From Vreelandella andesensis (GTDB taxonomy: Bacteria > Pseudomonadota > Gammaproteobacteria > Pseudomonadales > Halomonadaceae), in assembly GCF_003989795.1 (NCBI RefSeq), contig NZ_RZHG01000019.1, positions 310,145 to 374,144 of the forward strand: DNA of 64,000 nt. The letters are read 5' to 3'. Shown piece by piece: positions 42,192 to 49,344 of this stretch; the stretch's first letter is position 1; each line of letters begins with the position of its first letter. Made by a program: the position numbers and the translations under genes. Below the pieces are notes generated by a model. That model was given only the letters and a program-made list of their open reading frames with translations, made no database searches and was not told the DNA's origin.

Positions 42192-43920
42192 GGCAACTTT
42201 CCTCAAGAGTGGTGTCAGCGGCATGCGCAAGATGCACGCCCAGTGCGCGATCTAATGCGTCGTCAACCTTGCGAGCAGTGAGTGCTTGCCAGCGGGCAGC
42301 AACGTGCTGATCAGGCCGAATCAAGTACCCGGCCCCTGCTTTTAGGCCATATCGTTGCGCTACTAGCCCTTCAACATCGTCTACAACGGTCGTGCGCGGT
42401 AGCGTGCTTAACGCATCGGTTGCAGGGCCAATGATGACGCAGCTCAGATCCTTGCGTCGGTTCAATAACTCACTTAGCTCCCCCGCAAGTGTTTTAGCGC
42501 GGGCTTCGTCGGTGCGCCCGTCGAGCAGCAACACGAAACCATCACCAAACAGGTTAAGTAACCAAGCGCTCTTGCGAGCACCCTCGCTGTTCAATTGAAT
42601 GGGGGCGTCTTTGGCAGGGCTGCCGGGGCGTAATTCGCTCGGGCCACCATCAACATCAGGCGTATTTAGTGGTGAGTTGTCATAGCGGCAAGGCATGGAA
42701 AGGCGGCCACTATTGACCAAGCTACGTGCAAAGGCGTGTTTCTCAGCCAGCTCCAGCGTCACATCGCGAAATACGTGGCTAATATGGCTCTTCGGGGTAA
42801 TAAAATCAGTGGCACGGGTCGAGTTAAGGAGATTCTCAGCCGCGCCGTGTTGGCGCTCAGTATTGTAGGTGGACAACAATGTTTCCGGCGCTTGCTGTTT
42901 GAGAACGCGGGCCAGTTTCCAGACTAAATTGTCGACGCCTTGGAGGGCACCGTTGGCACCCCTGGCACCAAAGGGCGATACTTGGTGCGCCGCGTCGCCC
43001 ATAAAGATCACGCTGTGATGAATGAAGTTATCCATCTTGCGGCAGCGGAAGGTGTAGACGCTGGCCCACTCAAGCTCAAACTCTACGTCGTTGCCCAGCA
43101 TTGCCTGCACGCGGGGGCGAATGTTCTCTTCTTTCTTTTCTTCTTCCGGGTCGGCGTCCCAGCCTAGCTGGAAGTCGATACGCCATACATTATCCGGCTC
43201 TTTGTGCAGCAGCACAGACTGATTAGGATGGAAGGGCGGATCAAACCAGAACCAGCGCTCTGTCGGGAAGTCTGCTTTCATGACCACATCCGCAATCAGG
43301 AAGCGATCCTGAAATACCTGGCCTTTGCACTCAAGGCCCAGCATGTCGCGGATTCGGCTGTTAGCGCCGTCCGAAACGAGCAGATAATCACAGGTCAGCG
43401 GGTAATCACCATCCTGGGTGGAGACCTTGATGGTGGTGTTGCCAGGCTGAGCATCGACATCAATGACCTTATGCTTCCAGCGAAGGTCAATTTGCTCAGC
43501 AAAGTCGTGGGCGCGGTTGACCAGAAACTCTTCAAAGTAATATTGCTGCAAATTAATAAAGGCGGGTATTCGATGGCCGTCTTCAGGCAGTAGATTGAAG
43601 TCGTAGACCTCACGATCCTGAAAGAAAACGCGACCGTGTTGCCAGGTGACGCCTTTTTCAAGCATCGGGTCAACACAGCCAAGGCGGTCAACGATTTCCA
43701 GTGAACGCTTAGCAAAGCATAGCGCTCGCGACCCCACGCTAACGGTGTTGTTATCGTCCAGGACAATCGAATGAATGCCTTGTTGAGCCAAATCGATGGC
43801 GGCGGCGAGGCCGCTAGGGCCGGCACCGACAATCACCACCGGATAATGGCGAACGTCTTGAGCATCAAGTTCAGATGGGCGTTGATAAGGGTAGACGGGA
43901 TTTTTGTAGGTTGTTGACAT
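42178..43920 (-). CDS. mhaA: FAD-dependent aromatic hydroxylase, probably 3-hydroxyphenylacetate 6-hydroxylase (MhaA-like)
   Basis: 580 residues, class A flavin monooxygenase. 'PVVIVGAGPSGLAAAIDLAQQGI' is the FAD Rossmann motif (near residue 29), 'DYLLVSDGANSRIRDML' the DG motif, and 'VIFMGDAAHQVSPFGARGANGALQGVDNLVWKLA' the GD motif; a C-terminal thioredoxin-like domain follows. MhpA-type enzymes hydroxylate 3-hydroxyaryl acids. Because the operon continues with a DUF2783 partner and hmgA-fah-maiA, the most coherent product is homogentisate, from 3-hydroxyphenylacetate. 3-hydroxyphenylpropionate is less likely, as no meta-cleavage genes are present. Confidence 0.85.
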   Translation of the reverse strand: MSTTYKNPVYPYQRPSELDAQDVRHYPVVIVGAGPSGLAAAIDLAQQGIHSIVLDDNNTVSVGSRALCFAKRSLEIVDRLGCVDPMLEKGVTWQHGRVFFQDREVYDFNLLPEDGHRIPAFINLQQYYFEEFLVNRAHDFAEQIDLRWKHKVIDVDAQPGNTTIKVSTQDGDYPLTCDYLLVSDGANSRIRDMLGLECKGQVFQDRFLIADVVMKADFPTERWFWFDPPFHPNQSVLLHKEPDNVWRIDFQLGWDADPEEEKKEENIRPRVQAMLGNDVEFELEWASVYTFRCRKMDNFIHHSVIFMGDAAHQVSPFGARGANGALQGVDNLVWKLARVLKQQAPETLLSTYNTERQHGAAENLLNSTRATDFITPKSHISHVFRDVTLELAEKHAFARSLVNSGRLSMPCRYDNSPLNTPDVDGGPSELRPGSPAKDAPIQLNSEGARKSAWLLNLFGDGFVLLLDGRTDEARAKTLAGELSELLNRRKDLSCVIIGPATDALSTLPRTTVVDDVEGLVAQRYGLKAGAGYLIRPDQHVAARWQALTARKVDDALDRALGVHLAHAADTTLEESCHAKA

Positions 43921-43996
43921 GTATTGCTCCCCTGTAGCGTCGGGTGCATGACACCCGACAGCTGGGCATGATCAGTAGGCGTCTCTGGTAAAGCAG

Positions 43997-44965
43997 TTAC
44001 TGATTTTCGACGACGTCCTGCAGCGAGTGCCACATAGCGGTATCACGCTCGGCCGTCCAGATGCGGGGATCCGGATGTTCGCCACCCGCCTCGTCGTAGC
44101 AGCGAGTAATGTCGAAGGGCACGCAGTGGTCGAAAATGACCCAGTCGCCGTACTTGGGCTTAAGTAGCGCGTAGGTTTCGGCGTAGCACTCGGAAAGAGA
44201 CTTACCCGCTGCCTTGCCGGCTTTGACACTTCCATACATATCATTCAAGAAGTCGCGGGTGCCCTGAATGGCTTCCTGGCATTTTTCGGCCGTTTGCAGT
44301 GCATCGCCGCGGCCAGGCACCAGCTTTTGGGGCTGCATAGCCTGCAGGCGGTCCAACGTGGATGGCCAGTCTTCATGGTAAGCGTCACCGGTGTAAGGTG
44401 TGGCGCCGTACTCGACCAGGTCACCGGAAAACATGATTTTTTCCTTTGGTAACCAAACGACGGTATCGCCCTTGGTATGTCCGCGGCCCAGGTGAATGAT
44501 CTGTACCTCTCGCCTCCCCATAAACACGGTCAGTTTTTCCTGGAAGACAATGGTTGGCCAGGTCAATCCAGGCACAGAGTCCACCCCTTTAAACAGACGG
44601 GGGAAGCGACCAACCTCAGATTCATAGTCCTGTTGGCCACGTTCAACAATCAAGTCATAAGTATTCTGGCTAGCGTAAATATTCTCGGCATCGTACGCGG
44701 AAGCGCCGAGAACACGCACGGCGTGATAGTGGGTCATAACCACATGCTTAATTGGTAAGTCGGTCACCTCGCGGATACGACGAATAACGTCCTGCGCCAT
44801 GATGGGCGTTGCCTGAGTGTCGATGACCATTACGCTGTCATCGCCAATCACGATGCCCGTATTGGGGTCACCTTCAGCTGTGTAAGCATAAAGCCCTTCT
44901 GCCAGCTTGGTGAAGCTGATCTGCTTCTCTTCAGTATCGGCATGGGATGCGAATTTCTTGCTCAT
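43997..44965 (-). CDS. MBL-fold protein with altered metal motif, first gene of the mha-hmg operon
   Basis: 322 residues, metallo-beta-lactamase fold. The canonical HxHxDH is replaced by His79-Tyr-His81-Ala-Val83-Arg84 ('THYHAVRVLGA'), so both metal-2 ligands are lost; 'LGRGHTKGDTVVWLP' and 'MFSGDLVEYGATPYTGDAYHEDW' keep the later His and Asp ligands. A one-metal or non-canonical hydrolase is likely. The gene leads the operon, behind the palindrome at 45016. The function in 3-hydroxyphenylacetate use is unknown; hydrolysis of an ester or lactone precursor would be reasonable. Confidence 0.85.
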   Translation of the reverse strand: MSKKFASHADTEEKQISFTKLAEGLYAYTAEGDPNTGIVIGDDSVMVIDTQATPIMAQDVIRRIREVTDLPIKHVVMTHYHAVRVLGASAYDAENIYASQNTYDLIVERGQQDYESEVGRFPRLFKGVDSVPGLTWPTIVFQEKLTVFMGRREVQIIHLGRGHTKGDTVVWLPKEKIMFSGDLVEYGATPYTGDAYHEDWPSTLDRLQAMQPQKLVPGRGDALQTAEKCQEAIQGTRDFLNDMYGSVKAGKAAGKSLSECYAETYALLKPKYGDWVIFDHCVPFDITRCYDEAGGEHPDPRIWTAERDTAMWHSLQDVVENQ

Positions 44966-45015
44966 AGTATCTCCAGTGCTATCAGGGTGATTCAGATTTT
45001 TGTATGCCTGGAGGA

Positions 45016-45033
45016 TAGTTTCTAATGAAACTA
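45016..45033. promoter_or_regulatory. Perfect MarR-type palindrome at the mha-hmg promoter
   Basis: TAGTTTC-TAAT-GAAACTA, a perfect 7-4-7 inverted repeat 51 bp upstream of the MBL gene start. Related sites precede marR (45154) and the orphan TRAP gene (33177). Confidence 0.65.
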
Positions 45034-45153
45034 AATGTCCAGTGCTCTATCGATGAATCAATCTAATTTTTGCATGATATAAACAATAAAGCGTGATAAA
45101 TCAGCTTATTGTTGCAATATACTACCTAAGTATAATAATTAAAATTGGTAAAT

Positions 45154-45171
45154 TAGTTGCAAGAGAAAGTA
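45154..45171. promoter_or_regulatory. MarR-type operator-like site before marR
   Basis: TAGTTGC-AAGA-GAAAGTA; same 7-4-7 layout with two mismatches. It overlaps an apparent upstream TTG start of the marR frame, supporting the start at 45442. Confidence 0.45.
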
Positions 45172-45240
45172 ACTAGCGGCACTGTTCTGACATCCCACTA
45201 CGGGTGTCTTAGCGTAGTGAGGGTTGTTAAGCGGCGAGCC

Positions 45241-45315
45241 GTGTTATTGCGAGCAGTGTTGTTACTGGCAGTGTTGTTACTGACAGTGTTGTTACTGACA
45301 GCGTTGCTGAATGGA
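45241..45315. repeat. 15-bp tandem repeat, about five copies
   Basis: Unit GTGTTGTTACTGACA: 45271-85 and 45286-300 identical, 45256-70 one change, 45241-55 and 45301-15 more diverged. It lies in the leader between the putative operators and the marR start. Confidence 0.8.
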
Positions 45316-45441
45316 GCTAAGAGGACTCCCTTTCTTGAGGTGGTCGATAGGATGGGTGCGTTGCTGGTGTCCTCATTCCCCGCTATCGTGCTGATTTTTT
45401 CATCACACCCCCTGATAAATGGCGGCGCTAGGAGAAACACA

Positions 45442-45930
45442 ATGACGATAGATAAAGCAGACGGCGATGCATCTTTGGAGTGCTCAGCGAGGGCAGAGCT
45501 AGATCTCAACCAATTTTTACCCTACCAGCTTAACCGTTTAGCTGACCGTATCAGTCAGGCGTTAGAGAAGCTTTATGCCGAGTCCTATGAGCTCAACATC
45601 GCCCAGTGGCGTGTGCTTGCATGGCTCAGCCACTGTGATGATTTAACGGCAAAGAAGGTCTGTGCCTATACCAATATGGATAAGGCGCGGGTGTCTCGCG
45701 CGATTCAGTCGCTAGAAGACCGTGGGCTGATAAGCCGCATGCCATCAAAGCAAGATCAGCGGCTACATGACCTACATCTGACAGAAACCGGACAAGCGTT
45801 ACTTAATAAGCTAGTGCCCGAAGCTCAGGCGTGGGAAGCCGATCTGGTGTCGACCCTGAGCGTTGGTGAATATCGTGATTTGCTCAATACCATGCGTAAG
45901 CTTGAGCGTCAGCTGGAGAGAATTGGTTAA
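45442..45930 (+). CDS. MarR-family regulator of the homogentisate operon
   Basis: 162 residues from the ATG at 45442 with AGGAGAAA upstream. Winged helix-turn-helix: 'NIAQWRVLAWLSHCDDLTAKKVCAYTNMDKARVSRAIQSLEDRGLISRMPSKQDQRLHDLHLTETG', residues about 55-120, with the wing Asp-x-Arg motif 'SKQDQR'. The frame is open for 95 codons further upstream through a tandem repeat, but that part has no protein-like character. Divergent from the MBL-mhaAB-hmg operon; MarR proteins here usually repress and are released by an aromatic acid. Confidence 0.88.
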   Translation: MTIDKADGDASLECSARAELDLNQFLPYQLNRLADRISQALEKLYAESYELNIAQWRVLAWLSHCDDLTAKKVCAYTNMDKARVSRAIQSLEDRGLISRMPSKQDQRLHDLHLTETGQALLNKLVPEAQAWEADLVSTLSVGEYRDLLNTMRKLERQLERIG

Positions 45931-46292
45931 AGGGCCTGCCACAGGTTATTCGAACCTAGATGGTAGATGTTTGACTGTATTTAATTTCTGGCGTGTCATT
46001 AGAAAATAATATTATGTGATTTATGTAACAAAAATAATGGCGGGAGATTGTTTCTCCACGACCACTAAAAGTGACTTTCATAAACTATTTTATTTACGAT
46101 AACTATATGTAATTAATAAAAAATAATATAAATTGCTACTTAAGTATTAGCATCTATTAGTCGATGGGTCGTTGCGCGATCCACGTATTTTCGGGCATTG
46201 TGACAAATAACGTGATTCAGTTAATCTTATTATATCAACAATAAAGTATCATGTTTTACGCTCTCAGTTCATGACGACCAGAGGAAAGAAAA
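45931..46292. other. AT-rich intergenic region before dctPQM
   Basis: No gene seen. Strongly AT-rich (46010-46150), no copy of the 7-4-7 operator found. Holds the dctPQM promoter; GAGG at 46281-46284 serves dctP. Confidence 0.4.
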
Positions 46293-47366
46293 ATGAATAA
46301 AACAACAAACCTGATGATTGGCGCTATCGCTGCTGCGACGCTGAGCACCACCGCCTTAGCGCAAACGACCATCACAGTGAGCACTTGGGCTGGTCCTAAT
46401 CACGGCATTAACACCATCGTATGGCCAACGTGGAAAGCGTGGATTGAAGAGGCAACAGAAGGTCGCGTCACGGTAGACGTGATACATGATATGGGGCCGC
46501 CCGTTTCCCAAATGGAAATGGTTGCCGATGGTATTGCCGATGCAACCTGGGTTTTCCACGGCTATAACACAGGCCGCTTTCAGCTAACCAAGCTGCCGGA
46601 ATTCCCTACCTTTCAAGAGTTTTCCTCAGAAAATGCCTCTAGTGCTTACTGGCGCACTCACCAAGAATACCTAGCCGCTGCTGGCGAACACCGCGGTGTT
46701 GATGTTGTTGCCGCGGGTGTCCACGGCCCGGGTTGGATCTTTAGCAGTGAAAAGTATGAAACCTTAGAAGACCTTAAGAGTAAGCGCATTCGCGTTGGCG
46801 GTGGCGTCATGGGCGATCTCTCCAATGCTCTGGAGCTGACCGGCGTTGCTTTACCGCCGACAGGGGTTTACGAAGCCGGCTCCCAGGGCGTTATCGATGG
46901 CGCGATGCTTGTTCCTGAAGGGCTTCGCAGTTTCCGCGTCGCTGAAATCTTCCCTTACACCCTCAAAGTTGATGGCGGCTTCTATCGCGGCAGTTTCACC
47001 ATTGTCGTCAACCCAATGATCTGGGATGAAATGTCGCCTGAAGATCGAGAAGCCGTTGAGTCCGTCTCTGGTGAGCGCTTGTCTCGTCTGTTCGGCTACA
47101 TGATGGATGTCTCGGATGTGCGTGGTGTCAACTTCGCAGAAGAGCTAGGTCATACCTTTACTGAACTCGGTAGCGATGACCTCAGTACGCTGCAAAGCAT
47201 GAGTGACAGCATGATTGCTGAGTGGGCCGAGTCTGCCTCAGAAAACAGCAATGTTGATGCAATGGCCGCTATCGAGTTCTATCGCGAGCAGCTTATCGCT
47301 GCAGCAGAGGAAGAGAGCGTTAGCAGCCTAGTACCAAGCGAACTAATACCAAACGACTCAGAATAA
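46293..47366 (+). CDS. dctP: TRAP transporter substrate-binding protein (DctP type)
   Basis: 357 residues with signal peptide (cleavage after ALA, near residue 23). Fold signatures: 'ITVSTWAGPNHGINTIVWPTWKAWIEEATEGRVTVDVIHDMG', 'SKRIRVGGGVMGDLSNALELTG' and 'IDGAMLVPEGLRSFRVAEIFPYTLKVDGGFYRGSF'. Very similar to the orphan binding protein at 31984-33039. Followed by dctQ and dctM as a complete sodium-driven TRAP system. The ligand should be a carboxylate; the neighbourhood (homogentisate and phenylacetate genes) suggests an aryl acid but does not prove it. Confidence 0.92.
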   Translation: MNKTTNLMIGAIAAATLSTTALAQTTITVSTWAGPNHGINTIVWPTWKAWIEEATEGRVTVDVIHDMGPPVSQMEMVADGIADATWVFHGYNTGRFQLTKLPEFPTFQEFSSENASSAYWRTHQEYLAAAGEHRGVDVVAAGVHGPGWIFSSEKYETLEDLKSKRIRVGGGVMGDLSNALELTGVALPPTGVYEAGSQGVIDGAMLVPEGLRSFRVAEIFPYTLKVDGGFYRGSFTIVVNPMIWDEMSPEDREAVESVSGERLSRLFGYMMDVSDVRGVNFAEELGHTFTELGSDDLSTLQSMSDSMIAEWAESASENSNVDAMAAIEFYREQLIAAAEEESVSSLVPSELIPNDSE

Positions 47367-47396
47367 GTTCCCACTGGCGCTAGACGGAGAGCGACC

Positions 47397-47939
47397 ATGC
47401 AAACCCAAATGGCACGTGCTACGCGCGTTAGTCGGGTTCTGCAGCTGACGTTAGAGGGGGTGGCAGGTGCTACCCTCTTTGGCATGATGCTGTTGACCAC
47501 TGCTGACGTAGGCGGACGCTACTTTTTTAATTCACCTATTCTTGGTGCTGTTGAATTAACCCAGCTGATGTTGGCGGCGTTGGTATTCCTGTCGCTGCCA
47601 GTCGTGTGTTGGCGCCAAGAGCATGTCAGCGTTGATCTACTAGATGCATTTTTCCCTGCAAAACTTATCTGGATACGTGAAGTGATCGTCAACTTGATAG
47701 TGACGGCGGCTCTTTGGGTGATGGCGCAGCGGGTATGGGCTCTGGCAGAGCGCGCTTTCTCATGGGGGGATGTGACGGAATTTCTGCGCATACAACATGG
47801 TTATCTGATCGGATTGATCGCCATTATGCTAGCGCTTTCAGCCCTGCTAACCCTCATAAGAGCCGGTTTCTATTTGCTTGAGGGGTTTAAAGTAATCGAA
47901 AAAGGTGGCCCATTGAGCATAGGAGAGCCCCATGACTGA
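47397..47939 (+). CDS. dctQ: TRAP transporter small membrane subunit DctQ
   Basis: 180 residues, four membrane segments, with the DctQ signature 'DVGGRYFFNSPILGAVELTQLMLAALVFLSLPVVCWRQEHVSVDLL'. Its last codons overlap the dctM start by 8 bp, showing translational coupling. It forms the membrane complex with DctM and docks the DctP binding protein. Confidence 0.92.
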   Translation: MQTQMARATRVSRVLQLTLEGVAGATLFGMMLLTTADVGGRYFFNSPILGAVELTQLMLAALVFLSLPVVCWRQEHVSVDLLDAFFPAKLIWIREVIVNLIVTAALWVMAQRVWALAERAFSWGDVTEFLRIQHGYLIGLIAIMLALSALLTLIRAGFYLLEGFKVIEKGGPLSIGEPHD

Positions 47940-49227
47940 AGCGTTATACGGTTTCGCAGTATTGTTGATACTCGTCTTCCTGCGTGTGCCTCTGGCGTTT
48001 GCGATGGGGATCGTCGGTTTTGCCGGGTTCTATTACCTAACCGGTAACTGGAATGCTGCTGAAGCAATGGCGGCGCGCCGGGTGGTCGATACCGCCATGG
48101 ATTATGGCCTGTCCGTTATCCCCTTGTTCATTCTCATGGGCAACTTTGTTTCCCATGCGGGGCTTTCCGATGCCTTGTTTCGAGCCTCCAATGGTTTTTT
48201 AGGTCACCGGAAGGGCGGCCAGGCGATGGCGACGATTGTTGCCTGCGGCGGTTTTAGCGCGATATGCGGATCAAGCTTGGCGACGTGTGCCACCATGGGT
48301 CGAGTCGCCATGCCGCAAATGCGCAAATACGGCTATAAGGACTCGCTGGCCGCTGCTTCTATTGCTGCGGGTGGCACGTTGGGGATCTTGATACCGCCCA
48401 GCGTTATGCTGGTGATTTATGGCATTCTGACCGAAACCAGTATCCGTGAACTGTTTGCAGCTGGCTTTATTCCCGGCATCCTGGGCATTTTTCTTTATAT
48501 TGGTGCCATTAAGTGGGTTCTTTGGCGCGACCCCAGTGCTGGGCCTGCGGCAGAGAAAGTGCCATGGCCGGAGCGGATTCAAGCACTAAAAAGCGTAGGC
48601 AGTACGTTAGCGTTGTTTGTGCTGGTGATTGGCGGTATTTACCTTGGCGTATTCACACCCACAGAAGCTGCCGGTATCGGGGCGATGGGCGCCTTCTTGA
48701 TTGCGCTGTTGCATCGGGCATTAACGCCCACCGTTTTAATGAATGTGCTAATGGATACGGTTCGCACCACGGCGATGTTGTTTGCAGTGGTCTTAACAGC
48801 ACTGATCTTCGCTAATTTCATCAACCGAGCAGGGTTGCCTGGGGACTTACTGGCGTTAGTTAACGGCCTAAACGTGGCCCCCTTTGTGGTTATCCTGGTG
48901 ATTATCGCGATCTATGTGGTGCTGGGCTGTGTGTTTGAAAGCATGTCAATGATGCTGCTCACCGTGCCAGTATTCTTCCCCGTAGTGGCAGGGCTCGGGT
49001 ACGATTTGGTGTGGTTCGGTATTCTGGTGGTCATTGTTATCGAGATCAGTTTGATAACCCCCCCTGTTGGTATGAACGTGTTCGTACTGCGAGCGGTGTT
49101 GCCGGATGTATCCACAGGCACTATCTTCCGTGGGGTTACTCCCTTCTGGGTCGCGGGTACCATACGTGCACTGCTCGTGCTTGTCTTCCCTGCTATTGTG
49201 CTTTTCCTGCCGCAGTTACTGTACTAA
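47932..49227 (+). CDS. dctM: TRAP transporter large membrane subunit DctM
   Basis: 431 residues, about 12 membrane segments. Family motifs: 'LRVPLAFAMGIVGFAG', 'VIPLFILMGNFVSHAGLSDALF', 'GGFSAICGSSLATCATMGRVAMPQMRKYGY', 'GGTLGILIPPSVMLVIYGILTE' and near the end 'EISLITPPVGMNVFVL'. It is the ion-coupled transport channel of the TRAP system. A strong terminator follows. Confidence 0.94.
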   Translation: MTEALYGFAVLLILVFLRVPLAFAMGIVGFAGFYYLTGNWNAAEAMAARRVVDTAMDYGLSVIPLFILMGNFVSHAGLSDALFRASNGFLGHRKGGQAMATIVACGGFSAICGSSLATCATMGRVAMPQMRKYGYKDSLAAASIAAGGTLGILIPPSVMLVIYGILTETSIRELFAAGFIPGILGIFLYIGAIKWVLWRDPSAGPAAEKVPWPERIQALKSVGSTLALFVLVIGGIYLGVFTPTEAAGIGAMGAFLIALLHRALTPTVLMNVLMDTVRTTAMLFAVVLTALIFANFINRAGLPGDLLALVNGLNVAPFVVILVIIAIYVVLGCVFESMSMMLLTVPVFFPVVAGLGYDLVWFGILVVIVIEISLITPPVGMNVFVLRAVLPDVSTGTIFRGVTPFWVAGTIRALLVLVFPAIVLFLPQLLY

Positions 49228-49271
49228 AGCGGTGTTATTAGTACGGTTCTATTAAAACGTGCTTGCTAAAT

Positions 49272-49311
49272 AAACGGATGACAGAGCATATGCCCTGTCA
49301 TCCGTTTTTTT
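49272..49311 (+). terminator. Terminator after dctM
   Basis: Perfect 13-bp stem (49272-49284 with 49295-49307), loop of 10, T-run up to 49311. The stem also starts with an A-run on the other side, so it can serve paaZ, which ends at 49345 on the minus strand. Confidence 0.85.
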
Positions 49312-49344
49312 GTCTTACTTCGTCTGTCAGTATCGGCTAAAACG

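Noticed and set aside
29341..45315. Tandem repeat arrays as possible CRISPR
   Set aside because: Units are directly adjacent with no spacers and no cas genes occur in the window.
45157..45441. N-terminal extension of the MarR protein through the 15-bp repeats
   Set aside because: Starts at a TTG within a putative operator; the leucine/valine repeats are an array artefact and a strong AGGAGAAA precedes the ATG at 45442.
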